Below the pieces are notes generated by a model that was not told where the DNA came from, did no database searches, and saw nothing but the letters and a program-made list of their open reading frames with translations. From Melastoma dodecandrum (lineage: Eukaryota > Streptophyta > Magnoliopsida > Myrtales > Melastomataceae): 64,000 nt of DNA. The position numbers were made by a program, and so were the translations under genes. Below, piece after piece: positions 11,232-23,998 of the stretch (its first letter is position 1; the number at the start of each line of letters is the position of its first letter). The DNA lies in NCBI GenBank assembly GCA_029817715.1, contig JARUPY010000602.1, forward strand, positions 3,489,501 to 3,553,500, read 5' to 3'.

Positions 11232-12697
11232 TTCAGAAGAACAAACACGGCCTGCAGGAGAAAAAGGGCAACTTGTCTCAGAAGCAAAACCCAAACAGCA
11301 ACTATCTTAACGAGCGCATGACATTCTGGCAGAAGCCCAGGATAGCTTATTCATGGTAATTGCAATTAACAAGCAAAATGGATCTCTATGAATCAGATCC
11401 TACAGCAATTCCTGCATTTGCATTTGAGTGAAAATCTAATCTAAAACCAAGGAAGGGAATGAAGAGCCTAAATTCAAAGGATATCCAGAAGAAGTCAAGA
11501 AAATTACTCTTAGCACACAATACTGAACAAAAAACTAGACAGATTAACACCACGACTGTCTTTTCCCTTCTTTTTGACCAAGAAACACATCCAAATGCAT
11601 GGTGCCATGTCAGATTCCAGTTGCATCCAATACATTAAGCACGCTGGCCCTTCAAAATAGCCAGAAAGGCAAATCCCAAAATCATCAACAATTAACAGAA
11701 CCCAAGTTGGGGGGAACCAAGCAACAGTAAAGAAGGGTAAGAGTCCCATGTTCTAATGCTATCCTCCAGCATACAAAGGCAGCGGCTGATCTTTTTATGC
11801 CCCCTCGTACGCTTATACATATTATTTTATTTGTTCAGGTTTTTATCATGGCTTTTGCTCACCATTTCAATTGGCCGACTGCTTGTCACTCGATGTCAAG
11901 CTCTTCCGCAAAGACTGGCTTGCGTAGATAAACCTGTGTCATCTCCTCTCTCCAAATCTACAAACACACCCAAATCGTCACTCGCCAATGCTCTTCACAA
12001 ACAAGGTCGAATAATCACACATTGCATGCAAAAAGGAAAAACACGCCAGAAAATCTCATCCCGTCCCCCCCTTCCAAAATAATAAACAGCGGAAATGCAC
12101 ACGCATCAAGAACATAGAGAACTACCCAGAAGAAAAGGCGGAGACTTTAAGAGTGATTATTCGAGCTAGGGTTTAAGATTTTATGGGACCGGGGTTTTAG
12201 GAATAAGTTGAATTATTGGTTTCCGGGGGAGAGCCCCGTCCTCGGCCGACCAGGAAACGACAAGAACGGCGACAGCGACGGATGATTCCCGATCGGTGAG
12301 TAGAACACAGCACCGGAAAGGAAATAAAAAATTGAATTTGCCCCCGATCTTTGGAATACGGTCGTCCTACAATTGAATCTGACAAAAGCACCACCAGTTG
12401 TTGTCGAGCGAGTGGTGTTCCAAACCCAACCCAATCCACAACTCCGCTCCTTCGGACTGAACTTGGACTTCGCAGGATTTGGACTTCCCGGCCCGGTCTG
12501 AACCCCAGTCTCTTTCACCTTTAACGTTGAGATACAACTAAAACTCCGAAATTTTACCCTCAATGACTTTAAAGAGTTTTAAGAATGTAATCAGTCGAAT
12601 TTAGATTTGAACTAATGATCGCGACATCGATGAGCCGGTTATTCCTGTTCGTGTGGATGTTGCGTTATTAAGCTTTAAGAGCTAATAGACTGCTATT
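11232..12697. other. Intergenic DNA
   Basis: No gene recognised. A CTAGGGTTT box near 12166-12174 (telo-box on the minus strand) and a GC-richer stretch at 12180-12530 could be an old promoter or leader. Open frames on the minus strand (12197-12563) match no family I know. Confidence 0.4.
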
Positions 12698-14672
12698 CTA
12701 CACCGCCAATAGGAATCGGAACTCCGACTCGTAAGGCTGGATTTCCACCGCCCTCGACGCCGGGGACTTCCCCTCGCTGTATTCCACTTCCAGCATCAGC
12801 CTCTTCAGTGTCGCTGACCGCGGTAGCTGGCTGTATATCCACTCCACCAGGGAACCCACATCATCCGCAAAGTCCCTCATGTGCCACTGCAGCAGCTTGG
12901 GGATTACTATCTTCGGGTCGTTCGTGGTCGTTGTAACCCCGATTGATGCCTCCAGGTATTCTGCTTTCGCCCTCTCCAGCTCGTTCACCACTTCCCCCGG
13001 CGTGTACACCCTCAGCTGCAAGTTCTTTTTGTGATGATTTGTTTTCGGAATGCAATTGTTGTTGGTATTATGGAATGTTAACAAGGAAAAATTATGGACT
13101 TACGGCTGGTGAGGACCAGCTGCCTCGGCAGAGAGCAAAGGTCACGTTAGGCTCAGGATATCCAAGGCCGTAAGCCTGCCGTAGAAGCACCTCTTTCTCA
13201 TCCATCGGAGAACCCTATGAACGATTTCGGCATTGATAAGATCTCTGTTTTTTTTCATTTATGCTCATGCTACATGACAGTTCTTACGATTTTTTCTTCA
13301 CCCGGATGCCTCAGGATGAAATGCTCGATCGCTAGGGCGTTTAGTACGATCCCACCCACGTTCAGTACTGCCTGTTTTTGGGATTCACGAGGAAATCAAA
13401 AGTAGGAAAGTATTGAGGTAACAGCAACCATCGGTGCGACGTACCTTGTTCATGAGTTGCAATAGTTTTTCCTGGGAAGAAGGAAGTCCGTGTTCGAGAA
13501 ATGCCTGTGGCAGAAAGCAAACGAGTATAGCTTAACACTCTGCATCTTGGGATCGTTTCTCGATTTCATGAGGCTTGAGATTTCTGGCAGTACATGCATC
13601 ACGCAGGAATTATAGATGTTGATCCAGAAAGCTAGTTTCTGCTTATCTGTGAGGTACGCGAGGTTGACTGTGCACAGCTTATGCATCAGGACCCTCAGTT
13701 TCCCGAGATTCGACGAGCATTCCTCGAGACGAACCATGTTCAACGTGTCCCTCGTTATCTGAATGAACTTCCTGTAGTTCCCTATATCCCTCAGGGTTGC
13801 GTCCAAGTCGAGAACGCCAAACGGGTCGAGCTTTGGCGTCATCTTAAAGCTAGATGATGTCTTGGCTGAGAAAGATCGTGACTTGGAGCTTACACAGGCG
13901 AGTGTTAGGCTCGAGACAAAGCTCGATGCTTCCTGTTCGTGCTCTACAGCACGGTTCGATTCCAGGAATATGTTTATCAGGCATTTAATCAGCTGCTCGG
14001 ACAGCTCGTTCGGTTCCTCGATTCTATTTTCCTCACTGAAGTGGAAATGCAGACTGCCACTGGAAACAGAACAAGGGGAGTTCCATCGCTGCCTTCTGAC
14101 TTTCTTGCTCTTCCTCGGTGATTCCTGCGACTTCAACGAACGCTCTTCTCCTTTACTATCCTGTCGGTAGTTGATGGCATCTAGGGAATGGTTGGGCTGC
14201 CGCCTACGTCGCTCATGGAGGAGCATCCTCCATTCGGGCTGTAACATCTGCCATTCCTGGGTCTGTTTCTGTTCTCGAATCAGGCTCAGCTTCATGTCCT
14301 CAATCTTCCTCTCCAAGTAAACAATCTCCTCTTCCACCATTGCCAGTTCGGCGAGAAGCACCTGGACCTGATCCAAACATATAATCACCAGCACTCCACC
14401 AAAACTGAATCACCGAACAAAGCTCAACTTACCCCTGGCGGAATCCAGGACGAAAGGCATGAATATGAAGGCGAAAAGCCGTCGAGCGCACATTGCAGTA
14501 CCCGGTTGAGCGCTTGCTGCCCTTCCAACTCCACCTGCAAATGTATAACCTACAGAATGCAACGTCAAGTCAACATCGTCGGCAAATAAAGGTCAAACGA
14601 ACCACTTAGACACCAGACAACCACCTCTTCCTCGAGAACGAGCCTCCTCTGCTTATCCTCGCCTGGTTCCAT
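12698..14672 (-). CDS. MIP1 leucine-zipper / DUF547 protein
   Basis: Seven-exon gene, about 498 residues. The exons on the minus strand are 14672-14625, 14534-14433, 14367-13594, 13504-13445, 13371-13288, 13214-13104 and 13015-12698 (stop TAG). All are GT-AG and the phases join. The first ~85 residues form a coiled coil typical of the ternary-complex-factor MIP1 leucine-zipper domain (LVLEEEVELEGQQALNRVL, LLAELAMVEEEIVYLERKI). A Ser-rich middle follows. The DUF547 domain, from about residue 275, contains LTDKQKLAFWINIYNSCVMH, AFLEHGLPSS, LNVGGIVLNALAIEHFILR and YGLGYPEPNVTFALCRGSWSSP. The end reads PKLLQWHMRDFADD and EIQPYESEF. The biochemical role of this plant family is poorly known. The start is the first clear ATG, but the frame continues upstream to a possible acceptor near 14724, so another 5' exon is possible. 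Confidence 0.88.
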
Positions 14673-15029
14673 GGGCAAGTCCTCAAACTTCACGACTCTT
14701 CCCAACCACGACCGGGTTACTGAAACAACTGAAGGGAACTGGGTTGTTGGGGGGTGGAAATTAATGGGGGAAGGTAGTGGGAGAGTGCATGGATGTCATA
14801 TGATTCGGACAGAGGAAAAGGAATCAAATTGAATTGAATTCTGGATCTGTGTAAGAAAGGGAGGAGGGACAGATCCAGTTTTGAGAGCCGAAAGAAAGAC
14901 GTGATAACCATGAATGTGGGTGTGTACTCAAATCTTTCTACTCACGGAGCTTCTCCGAAATAAGAAGTCGAACCAAGTCCGCCGCTAAAAGCACGGGAAA
15001 AAGCTGCCTTTAATAAATTAAAGGACGAG

Positions 15030-15575
15030 GCGCCGGATGTGAGACTCGCAACCATGAGATTGTCCAAGGTTTCAGCACAAGGACTAAACTTCGGAACAGA
15101 TGATCCTCCAAACTCCCTCGTGGCATGAACTCATACACGAGAAACCTCTGCTCAGCCTCCAAACAATACCCGATCAATCTCACCAGATTCGGGTGGCCCA
15201 AAAGAGTTATTTCAGCCTGCACAAGAATCCGAGGACCGTGCGGGTCTCCAGTTGGAGCATAAAGTGAAAAGACAATCGCTAGAATTGCCAGTAGAACTAC
15301 ACTTACCAACCATTCCCTGTTCCCCTGGTAACCCTCTATGTTAAGACGCTTGACTGTGATCAAAATGCCAGTCCTGGGCTTCATCGGCTCAAGGGTCTGC
15401 TCGTCAATCCACCCCTTGTCGGTGGCCAACCTGAGGTCAATTGTTTCAAGTTGCAGAGCTGCAAGATATGTTCCTCCGTTCGAGGGACCGACCCAACACG
15501 TCCAAGCAAGACCCCCCTGCTTGAATCTCTTGACGGACCATCTCCACCTACAATCCTCCTGAAAGCATGACACAA
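15030..15575 (-). pseudogene. RLCK-VII (PBS1/APK1-like) kinase fragment
   Basis: Fragment of a receptor-like cytoplasmic kinase. One piece (about 15310-15420) carries [37 protein letters not shown] and the VAIK-type lysine. A second piece (about 15080-15215), probably across an intron, carries [19 protein letters not shown], then [16 protein letters not shown]. Everything N-terminal of the P-loop and everything after HLFR is missing, including the catalytic HRD and DFG loops. The segment between the two pieces is also shorter than in family members ([10 protein letters not shown] against the usual longer NYLGQLxHPNLV). It cannot encode an active kinase. Confidence 0.75.
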
Positions 15576-15744
15576 CCATTCATTCTAACTCGAACCCGGA
15601 TCATACAATGCAATTGCAGTCAAGTGGGGAAATCTTTCCATACTGTTCCTGGCTCTCGGCAACAACAACAACAACCACCCATTTAGAGAAAAGGGAGGCC
15701 CCGAACCAGGCACGGCGGCTGATGGAACTCCGAGACGTACACCC

Positions 15745-15775
<31 letters not shown>

Positions 15776-16567
15776 GATCTTGCTGGTCTGAAAACTAACT
15801 GGATCACGCAGGGAGATCGATCAAAAGGCAAGACAATAAACGCACTAAAAAATCTGTCACGTAATAAAAATAAACAAATAACAACGACTGCAACAAAAAT
15901 CGCGTGTTGGGTTTGACTTCATTACAACGAAGAAGGATGATCTCGCCAATCTACCATGCATGAACGCGACTACTCTACATCGACACCTTTTTTTTTTTAC
16001 GGACAAACGATGATCTGGGAGATAGATGGCAATGGCACAGTCTCTTTGTTTTGATTTTCCGCAAAGTCTATAAAACTATTGTTTATCCCACTTTTTGCCT
16101 CTTGATTTGTGTAATAATCGAGCAAAAAAGTTTTGTAATAAATTGACTCTTTTCCTTGCCCTCCCATGTCAATTACACTGCGGTTTTTATTTTGTTTTTT
16201 CTTAATGAAATGAGTGTAATAAAAAGAGATAGGATTTATAATTACGTGTTATAATAATAATGGATAAAAGCTCCAACCTTAAGCTTTCAATATAAACAAA
16301 CAACTAGAGGCTGAACACAAAACAGAAGAATAACTTGAATTTTGAATCCGAATTATCCAAACAGAACTTCATGATCCTCTTACTACTATTATCAGTGGGT
16401 GACCTAAATGCCAAAGTATAATCTTGTTAGGTCAAATTATCCTATTTATCTTAGATTATGTTGGTTTTTTTTTCTAATCTATTCTATTGTTTAAATAACA
16501 TTAATTTGTCCTTTTGATAAAATTAATATAATTATTACGATTATAGGATATACACTGGATTGTTAGA
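15576..16567. other. Intergenic DNA
   Basis: Contains a (GAA)n tract at 15747-15774 and AT-rich sequence from 16060 onward. No gene or RNA recognised. Confidence 0.5.
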
Positions 16568-16568
16568 A

Positions 16569-16925
16569 GAGCGCTTTAAGCGGAAAGCACAGCGAAGAGC
16601 AGGACGAGGGCTTCGCTCCCAAGCGATGGAGCGGCCCGCATGAAGCGCGCGCCTTGGAGCTGCTTCGGGATTTAAGTGCGAGGCGTCGGGCGCAAGGGAA
16701 GCGCCAGTATGCCATATCTCCTTTTTCTTTTAACACTGAGAGTCTCCTTCCCAAACGCCACGCCGGAGAGCCTCCCTCCCAGTAGCCCCGTCGGATGTCC
16801 TCTCTCCCAGAAGCCTTGTCGGAGAGCCTGCCTCCCCATCGTCCCGCCGGGCCCAGAGCCCTGCTTTATTCGTTTAATATTGGCGTGTCTACACGTCAAA
16901 AGCGCGCTTTGCGCTTAAAGCGATT
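16569..16925. mobile_element. GC-rich element with inverted ends and 4 x 28 bp repeats
   Basis: This sharply GC-rich block sits inside AT-rich DNA. The left end (16572-16588, CGCTTTAAGCGGAAAGC) and right end (16906-16922, GCTTTGCGCTTAAAGCG) are inverted repeats matching at 16 of 17 positions. Four 28 bp units lie inside, at 16738-16849. No transposase frame is visible, so it could be a non-autonomous transposon, but target-site duplications were not resolved. Similar GCGCTTT motifs continue to about 16960, so the right boundary is uncertain. Confidence 0.5.
16738..16849. repeat. Tandem repeat, four 28 bp units
   Basis: The units are 16738-16765, 16766-16793, 16794-16821 and 16822-16849. Each opens GAGAG or GATGT, has a CTCCC-like centre and ends in GCCG or GTCG. 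The units are diverged but keep an exact 28 bp period. Confidence 0.75.
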
Positions 16926-17865
16926 CAGAAAGTTTGCGCTTTTTATGCGCTCTGCACTTTAATAACTATGAATATACTATGTAAACAATCGAAAAAAACT
17001 AACGTGATTTAAAATAAATTGGATAATTTTACCTAAATATTAACTCCCAATCAATCGTATCCGGACAGAGGGCCTGTAATTGGCCCAAACCTTAAGCCTG
17101 ATAGAGCGGTGAGCGAATCATTTATGACGAAAATAGTGAGCTTTCAGAAAGAATGGTACGAAATTCTTGTAGACTGAAATCATGCAATTAGTGGCGAAGC
17201 AGGGGCCATGACATGAACCCTGCCTAAATTACGTCATTTCCAATTTGACCCTTCTTATTTAATTTTTCTAGCTTTACCACGCTACATACATACATACAGT
17301 GCCAAAACACAGGATAAATCTTCCCAATAACAGAGCTTTCTTTCCGAATAAGTCAATTCATGTGGGGGAGGTCTAGCTAGGCCTGCCTGCCTGCCATCCA
17401 CATGTATGGAATGGAACACGAAGCATGTCTCAACAGAGGAAAATGTAAATGTAAATGTAATCGTGTAAGTTTTTCTAAAGGGCCGGGGAGGTTGGAAAAA
17501 AAAAGGGAGTTTCAATAAATATGAATGGGCCCCGGGGATGTATCTGATAAATAATCAGGCCTACCCCTCCCCTTTTTCCTTTTGCGGTCGTGATAAAAAG
17601 GAGAAGAATCGCATGTAATAATTTCTCCAACAAACCAAATTTATGGTGGTGTATTTTTTTATGTTGTAATAACTGATGCGAGACATGAATATTCAGATGT
17701 ATGTTAAGATCACCCCAGAAACTCATAATTTTTTTGTTTGTGGGGGTGTCGGTGGTTTGCTCACCACTCCATGCAGATAGATAGATGGATTGATGACCCA
17801 AAACCCAACCCACAACCCACTTTGAAAGTAAAAGGTTGTCCGAACCGCCCCACACACCACAAAAA
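16926..17865. other. Intergenic DNA and leader of the next gene
   Basis: Contains short microsatellites: (CATA)n near 17284-17297, a GTAAAT repeat near 17443-17460 and (GATA)n near 17776. The AT-rich DNA just before 17866 is the likely promoter and leader of the rightward gene. Nothing else recognised. Confidence 0.45.
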
Positions 17866-18645
17866 ATGGAAGACAAGGAGAAGCAGCAGCAACAGCACAA
17901 GAAGCAGAAGCATCAACACCCCACCCCCATCAACGGCACCGCCAAGCCTACGCCCAAGCCTAAGCCCAAGCCTCCCCCGCCGTCTCCCGCCGATTTCGCA
18001 TTCAGGCCGACCCCCGAAGTGAAAGGCCTCCGTTTCGGCGGCCAGTTCATTGTCAAGTCCTTCACCATCCGACGTGCTCGCCCCCTTGAGCTCCTCAAGG
18101 TGCTGTCCTTCCCTCCGACGTACAGGAAGACGAGTGATGGCGGCACCGGAAACAACAGCAACAACGGTAGTCGGCTCCTGCCATTCCCGTCCACAACGGC
18201 CTATGTCCCGACTGACTTCACGATCCTTGCTCACCACGCGTGGCACACCCTCACACTCGGGGTCGGCACCAGGAAGTCCAAGGTGGTGGTCTTCGTGTTC
18301 GAATCCGAGGGGCTGAAGTCGGCCGTGGACAGGTCCTGGCCGTCGGAGATCGCGCTCGGGGACGTCAACAGGCGGCTCATCAGGGGACTAACGGGTTACG
18401 AGATGGCCCGGTTCAAGTTCCGGAAAGGCTGCATCACCTTCTACGTGTACGCGGTCCGCAGGACGGGGGCCCTGGGGTTCTCCCGGGGGGATGACCTGAG
18501 GGTGATCCTTGAGTCGGTGGTCGAGCTCAAGGACTTCCTGGACCACACGGCAATGCTCGCGATGCCGAACCAGAGATCCATCAGCTTCAGCAACAACAAC
18601 ATCAACACTTCCCGACCAACAGCTGCAACAGCCATGGCTCCATGA
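17866..18645 (+). CDS. Plant-specific conserved protein, function unknown
   Basis: Intronless frame of 259 residues starting at an ATG in good context (AAAAATGGA). The first ~45 residues are low-complexity: Gln/Lys-rich, then a Pro/Lys stretch (TPKPKPKPPPPSP). The remaining ~200 residues look globular and like a conserved land-plant family: VKGLRFGGQFIVKSFTIRRA, then PLELLKVLSFPPTY, FTILAHHAWHTLTLGVGT, KVVVFVFESEGLKSAVDRSW, ALGDVNRRLIRGL, GYEMARFKFRKGCITFYVYA and LKDFLDHTAMLAMP. I recall this family only as an uncharacterised plant protein and give no function. There is no signal peptide or membrane segment. Its GC content is much higher than that of the flanks, as is common for single-exon plant genes. 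Confidence 0.88.
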   Translation: MEDKEKQQQQHKKQKHQHPTPINGTAKPTPKPKPKPPPPSPADFAFRPTPEVKGLRFGGQFIVKSFTIRRARPLELLKVLSFPPTYRKTSDGGTGNNSNNGSRLLPFPSTTAYVPTDFTILAHHAWHTLTLGVGTRKSKVVVFVFESEGLKSAVDRSWPSEIALGDVNRRLIRGLTGYEMARFKFRKGCITFYVYAVRRTGALGFSRGDDLRVILESVVELKDFLDHTAMLAMPNQRSISFSNNNINTSRPTAATAMAP

Positions 18646-19543
18646 GAAGAAGGAGAAAAACGAAGATTCATTTCGTAGTCACTTTTCTTTTCCGGGAATC
18701 AAACTTCGTTGTTGTAATTTTTGTAAGAGTGATATTCTTTAATTACCCCTTCTTAGTTTTTCTTTTTCGGGTCTTGAAATTAGGAGACACAGGTTATTAA
18801 ATCTTGTTACTGACTTTCATGTGAAGAAGACATGGGGAAGGACAAGAGGAGGTAGAGAACTAAATGCTGCAGCAGCTGAGTGCAAGAAGAACCGCAGCTT
18901 TTTCTTGGGAGTTGAGTTTGAGTGAGTCTCTGCTTCAACCCAGATCTAAACCGAACCCGTGAAGCGAATCAAACCCACCAAAAAGAGTTTCCAATCAACA
19001 GCAGGTCTTCCCCAATGCCATCTGTGTTATTATTATTATTATTACAGCAACCTTGGAATGGTATGGGGAGGCTGTTTCGGATGGGTGGGTCGGAAAAGGA
19101 AAGGCCAACCCATGATGTCCTTTCCATGATTACATGGATTGAGGAAGTGGGTTCAATCATACCAACAGGGGAGATGGGGATGGATGGACCCCCAGCTTTT
19201 GGTTCATCATTACCTCACATTAAACCCAGCAAGTAGTCTTAAGTACTCATAAAATGGATTGAATCCATCCAGCATTAGGCATTTCTTCCGGGAATGACTA
19301 ATCATGTGGGCACTGACCAAGACAGAAAAAGCAAGTAGTAGCTTTTTAACGAAGAAAGAAATGCCTTTTTGGGCTTTTTAGGTTTAGAAGAGTGTCCATC
19401 CTCATCTACCAGAGTGATGGGGGAAAGTTGCTGCTGTTATTGCTGTTGTGGTGGTGATAATGCGGTGCTTCCTTTTCCCTTTTGGGTCGCCCAACCTTTT
19501 TACACTCACTGAGAGGAAAAGGGTGGAAAAAGAAACATGGGCG
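18646..19543. other. 3' flank and spacer before tRNA-Lys
   Basis: Includes the probable 3' UTR of the preceding gene, an (ATT)n microsatellite at 19026-19043 and no recognisable gene. A 104-codon frame at 18922-19236 has no similarity I know. Confidence 0.45.
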
Positions 19544-19616
19544 CGCCCACCGTGGGGCTCGAACCCACGACCACAAGGTTAAGAGCCTTGCGCTCTACCG
19601 ACTGAGCTAGACGGGC
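19544..19616 (-). tRNA. tRNA-Lys (anticodon CTT)
   Basis: A 73 nt cloverleaf on the minus strand without an intron. The acceptor stem pairs GCCCGTC with GGTGGGC, and the discriminator base is G. The D-arm contains TAGCTCAGTCGGTAGAGC. The anticodon loop reads CTCTTAA, giving CTT. The T-arm contains GGTTCGAGCC. It lies about 160 bp upstream of ALG5 on the opposite strand. Confidence 0.95.
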
Positions 19617-19730
19617 CTACGTGTCACTCCCTCACTGTAGTTTTTATAAGTAATATTATTTAAGTTGAGGGTTGGTTTTCCAAATCCGATCAATTTTGCC
19701 GATTGGTCGGTTCCCCGTACCCTGCGTCGA

Positions 19731-19738
19731 AAACCCTA
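19731..19738 (+). promoter_or_regulatory. Telo-box upstream of ALG5
   Basis: AAACCCTA about 40 bp before the ALG5 start codon. This element is common near transcription starts of plant housekeeping genes. Its activity here is inferred from position only. Confidence 0.4.
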
Positions 19739-19778
19739 GTGGCGGTGGTGCGCTTGGGAATCCCCGAGTAATCCGACA

Positions 19779-21832
19779 ATGGGATTCCTTCTCTATGTCG
19801 CGGAGACCGCCGTCACGGTGATCTGCGTCGTCCTAGCAGCTCTGCTCGCAGCGATCGTGTTTGAGGCCTACAGGAGACGCCACAATCACTCGTTCGTTTG
19901 CCGCATTCCCTCTTCGTTTTGTTCTTTTCATCCCGTCGCGATTGATCCTTCATATTGATCATGCTTTGGCAGTCACCTGGAAGCTCCTCCTGTATTTGAG
20001 GATCCCAATTCTTTGAAGAAGGTGATTAGTAAGCTTTGGCTCATCCACTCGTGAATGCCTTCAGATGTGTTTTGTGTTGTATTGACGCATGTGATCTAGT
20101 ATGTTTGTAAATCGAGTGTATTGTTAAGATCGCTGATCTTCCCGACCAGTCATAGCCTCCGTGATTTTCGCAGGTAGCATGTCCTTCTATATTTGATCCT
20201 CCAGAGAAGTACTTGTCCCTGATAGTTCCTGCATATAATGAAGAGAATCGGCTTCCTGGTGCTATTGATGAGACCATGAAGTAACTTCCATATGACCCTT
20301 TCTTAGCACATCTTATACGGGCTTATCTTTGTGCGATGCAGCGTAACATTTTTACTGTCTTTCTCCAGTTTCCTTCAAAAGCGGGCAGCGAAGAACAAAT
20401 CCTTTACTTATGAGGCATGTGCTTAGGGTTTCATTTGTTTTCTTTCCCTTTCCGGTAATGTAACAGGGAAGTACTCATTTTTCCATGTTTTCAAATCTTT
20501 AATTGAACAGGTCATAATTGTTGATGATGGTAGCAAAGATGGTACAAGGAGAGTGGCGTTCAACTATGTGAGGAAGTATTCAGTGGATAATGTCAGGGTT
20601 ATCCTCCTTGGACGGAATTGCGGAAAGGGGGAGGCTATCAGAAAAGTGAGTAATATCTCACTCGTTGTTTGTTAGTGATGCATACTAAGGCTTCCCGAGT
20701 CTGTTTTGTTGCGGCAATTGATTGAGGGTCCTTACTTTGTTGAAAGCATTGTAAAACAGGGAATGCTTCATGCCCGTGGTGAACTCCTTTTGATGCTTGA
20801 TGCTGACGGGGCTACAAAAGTGAATGACCTAGAGAAACTAGAAAACCAGGTACCTGTGTCCTATGTTTTTTGTATCTGTTACTTGATGTTAGTGATTATT
20901 GATGTTCTTTTCAAGCAATTTTCCTGAGCCATGGCATTCTCACGGATTGCCTCTCTCTGCACCTTTAAGATACATGCAGTTGCTAGAAAAGAAGCGCCTA
21001 ATGATGCAAATGTCGTTGTCGCTGATATTCCTGTTGCTGCCTTTGGTTCTCGTGCTCATTTAGAGGAGAAAGCTCTGGCTTCAGTTAAGTCCCCTCTGTT
21101 TGGCTTTGTCTACTTAGGAATTTATTTGTTGCCTGTAGGTATTTACATTTTGTCAACATGTTTTCAGAGAAAGTGGTATCGGAATTTTCTAATGAAGGGT
21201 TTCCATCTCGTGGTACTTCTTGCTGCTGGTTCTGGAATTCGCGACACCCAGGTGCTGCTTCTTGTTAAAATTGCCTTTATATCATTTTTGTTTTGGGTCC
21301 CACTCTCCTTCCCTGTAATCATTAAATAATTATTTGTGACTTTCAGTGTGGCTTCAAGATGTTCACTCGGGCTTCGGCAAGGAAGCTTTTCTCTAACATC
21401 CGTTTGAAAAGGTAATCCCTGAAGCACTAAGAATGATTTCATGAGTTGCTTCCAGTTATGGCTGGCCAGGTGGTTGTCGCAGGCAGTCTGTTAGAAGTTC
21501 ATCGTAGTTTCATTCGAGGGCACAACATGCGTGTCGTACTTTGTCTGTCTATTTTCAATGTTATCTCACTGTTTAGTGGTGTTAATGGTGTTCTTGTAAA
21601 AGGTAGAACGACTGCTGTTTTAAATATACCCTGGAACCCGCGCAGGTGGTGCTTCGATGTGGAGTTGGTTTTCCTCTGCAAATGGTTCGGCATCCCTATG
21701 GTTGAGATATCAGTCAATTGGTCTGAAATCCCTGGATCGAAGGTGAACCTGTTAAGCATACCGAACATGCTTTGGGAGATGGTGCTCATGTCCATCGGGT
21801 ACCGGACAAGAATATGGAGAATCTCATCTTGA
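19779..21832 (+). CDS. ALG5: Dolichyl-phosphate beta-glucosyltransferase
   Basis: Ten-exon gene, 329 residues. It transfers glucose from UDP-glucose to dolichyl phosphate at the ER, making the donor for the last glucoses of the N-glycan precursor. The exons are 19779-19891, 19973-20021, 20174-20280, 20369-20414, 20511-20645, 20760-20849, 20970-21083, 21168-21251, 21347-21411 and 21646-21832; all phases join. The N-terminus is a membrane anchor ([20 protein letters not shown]). Family-2 glycosyltransferase motifs follow in order: [43 protein letters not shown] (the DxD metal site), [16 protein letters not shown] and [14 protein letters not shown]. Intron 4 has a GC donor. The length is normal for plant ALG5. 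Confidence 0.95.
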
Positions 21833-22252
21833 GCCTTGTCATCAGATTCACCTAACCCTTTTCTGGGACTTATGGTCCACGTATGAAACCCTTACGACAC
21901 AGCGCCGAGGAACTTGTAATCTTCCACACCGCTAATTTTTCTGTTGTGCTGGTGTGATGTTAAGCTTTGGCGTGACTACTGACAATTAGACTCCTGAGCA
22001 TGGTGCATACTTCCTCCTTTTGTTTGTTCAAATTCGAAAGGATTTTTTTTGTCTCAACTCCGATGGTCGAAGTATTATCGTGGTGCAACAAGATCGTAAC
22101 ATTGGGATGCAATGGTAAAAAGAATTTTGGACAGGGGAATGATAACAAGAAGCAATTACAAATACAGAAGAGCCAGAAAAGAAAAAGAATTTGTGGAATT
22201 AAGCATTTCCCTCCTAAAACGGCAGTAGTTAACACCTATTCCTTCAACCACT

Positions 22253-23646
<1,394 letters not shown>

Positions 23647-23990
23647 ATCCTTCTAACTGCATCCGCAAAACAGTCGAAAACGATTAGTGATCACGGATAA
23701 CAGCTACAACGCAGGCATGAATCACCCCTGACATCTGAACGATTCATTCGCTCCGAGCATAAATTTAAAATATGTTCCATCTCCATTCCTCATTGGCATT
23801 CGATCAAGCAAGTCAAGAAAAACTTCTCCAACAAAACCAAAACCCATCTCATCGTAATGACCCAGTCCCGAAATCAGAAGAGACAGCAGATCAGGGGAAC
23901 AGACCTGTCGGATGCGAGGATGGAACTTGGGTGGTGGTGGGGGGTTGGGGAGGGGACGAACCACAGAGAGACGGACGGGAAACCCATCGG

Positions 23991-23998
23991 CATTTATA
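23991..23998 (-). promoter_or_regulatory. Probable TATA box of the actin gene
   Basis: TATAAATG on the minus strand, about 345 bp upstream of the actin start codon. A noncoding first exon and leader intron would fit between, as in other plant actin genes. A possible leader donor is ACAG followed by GTCTGTTC near 23905. Confidence 0.45.

Noticed and set aside
17836..17865. Ten-codon upstream extension of the conserved gene at 17866
   Set aside because: The extension starts with TTG. The ATG at 17866 has strong context.
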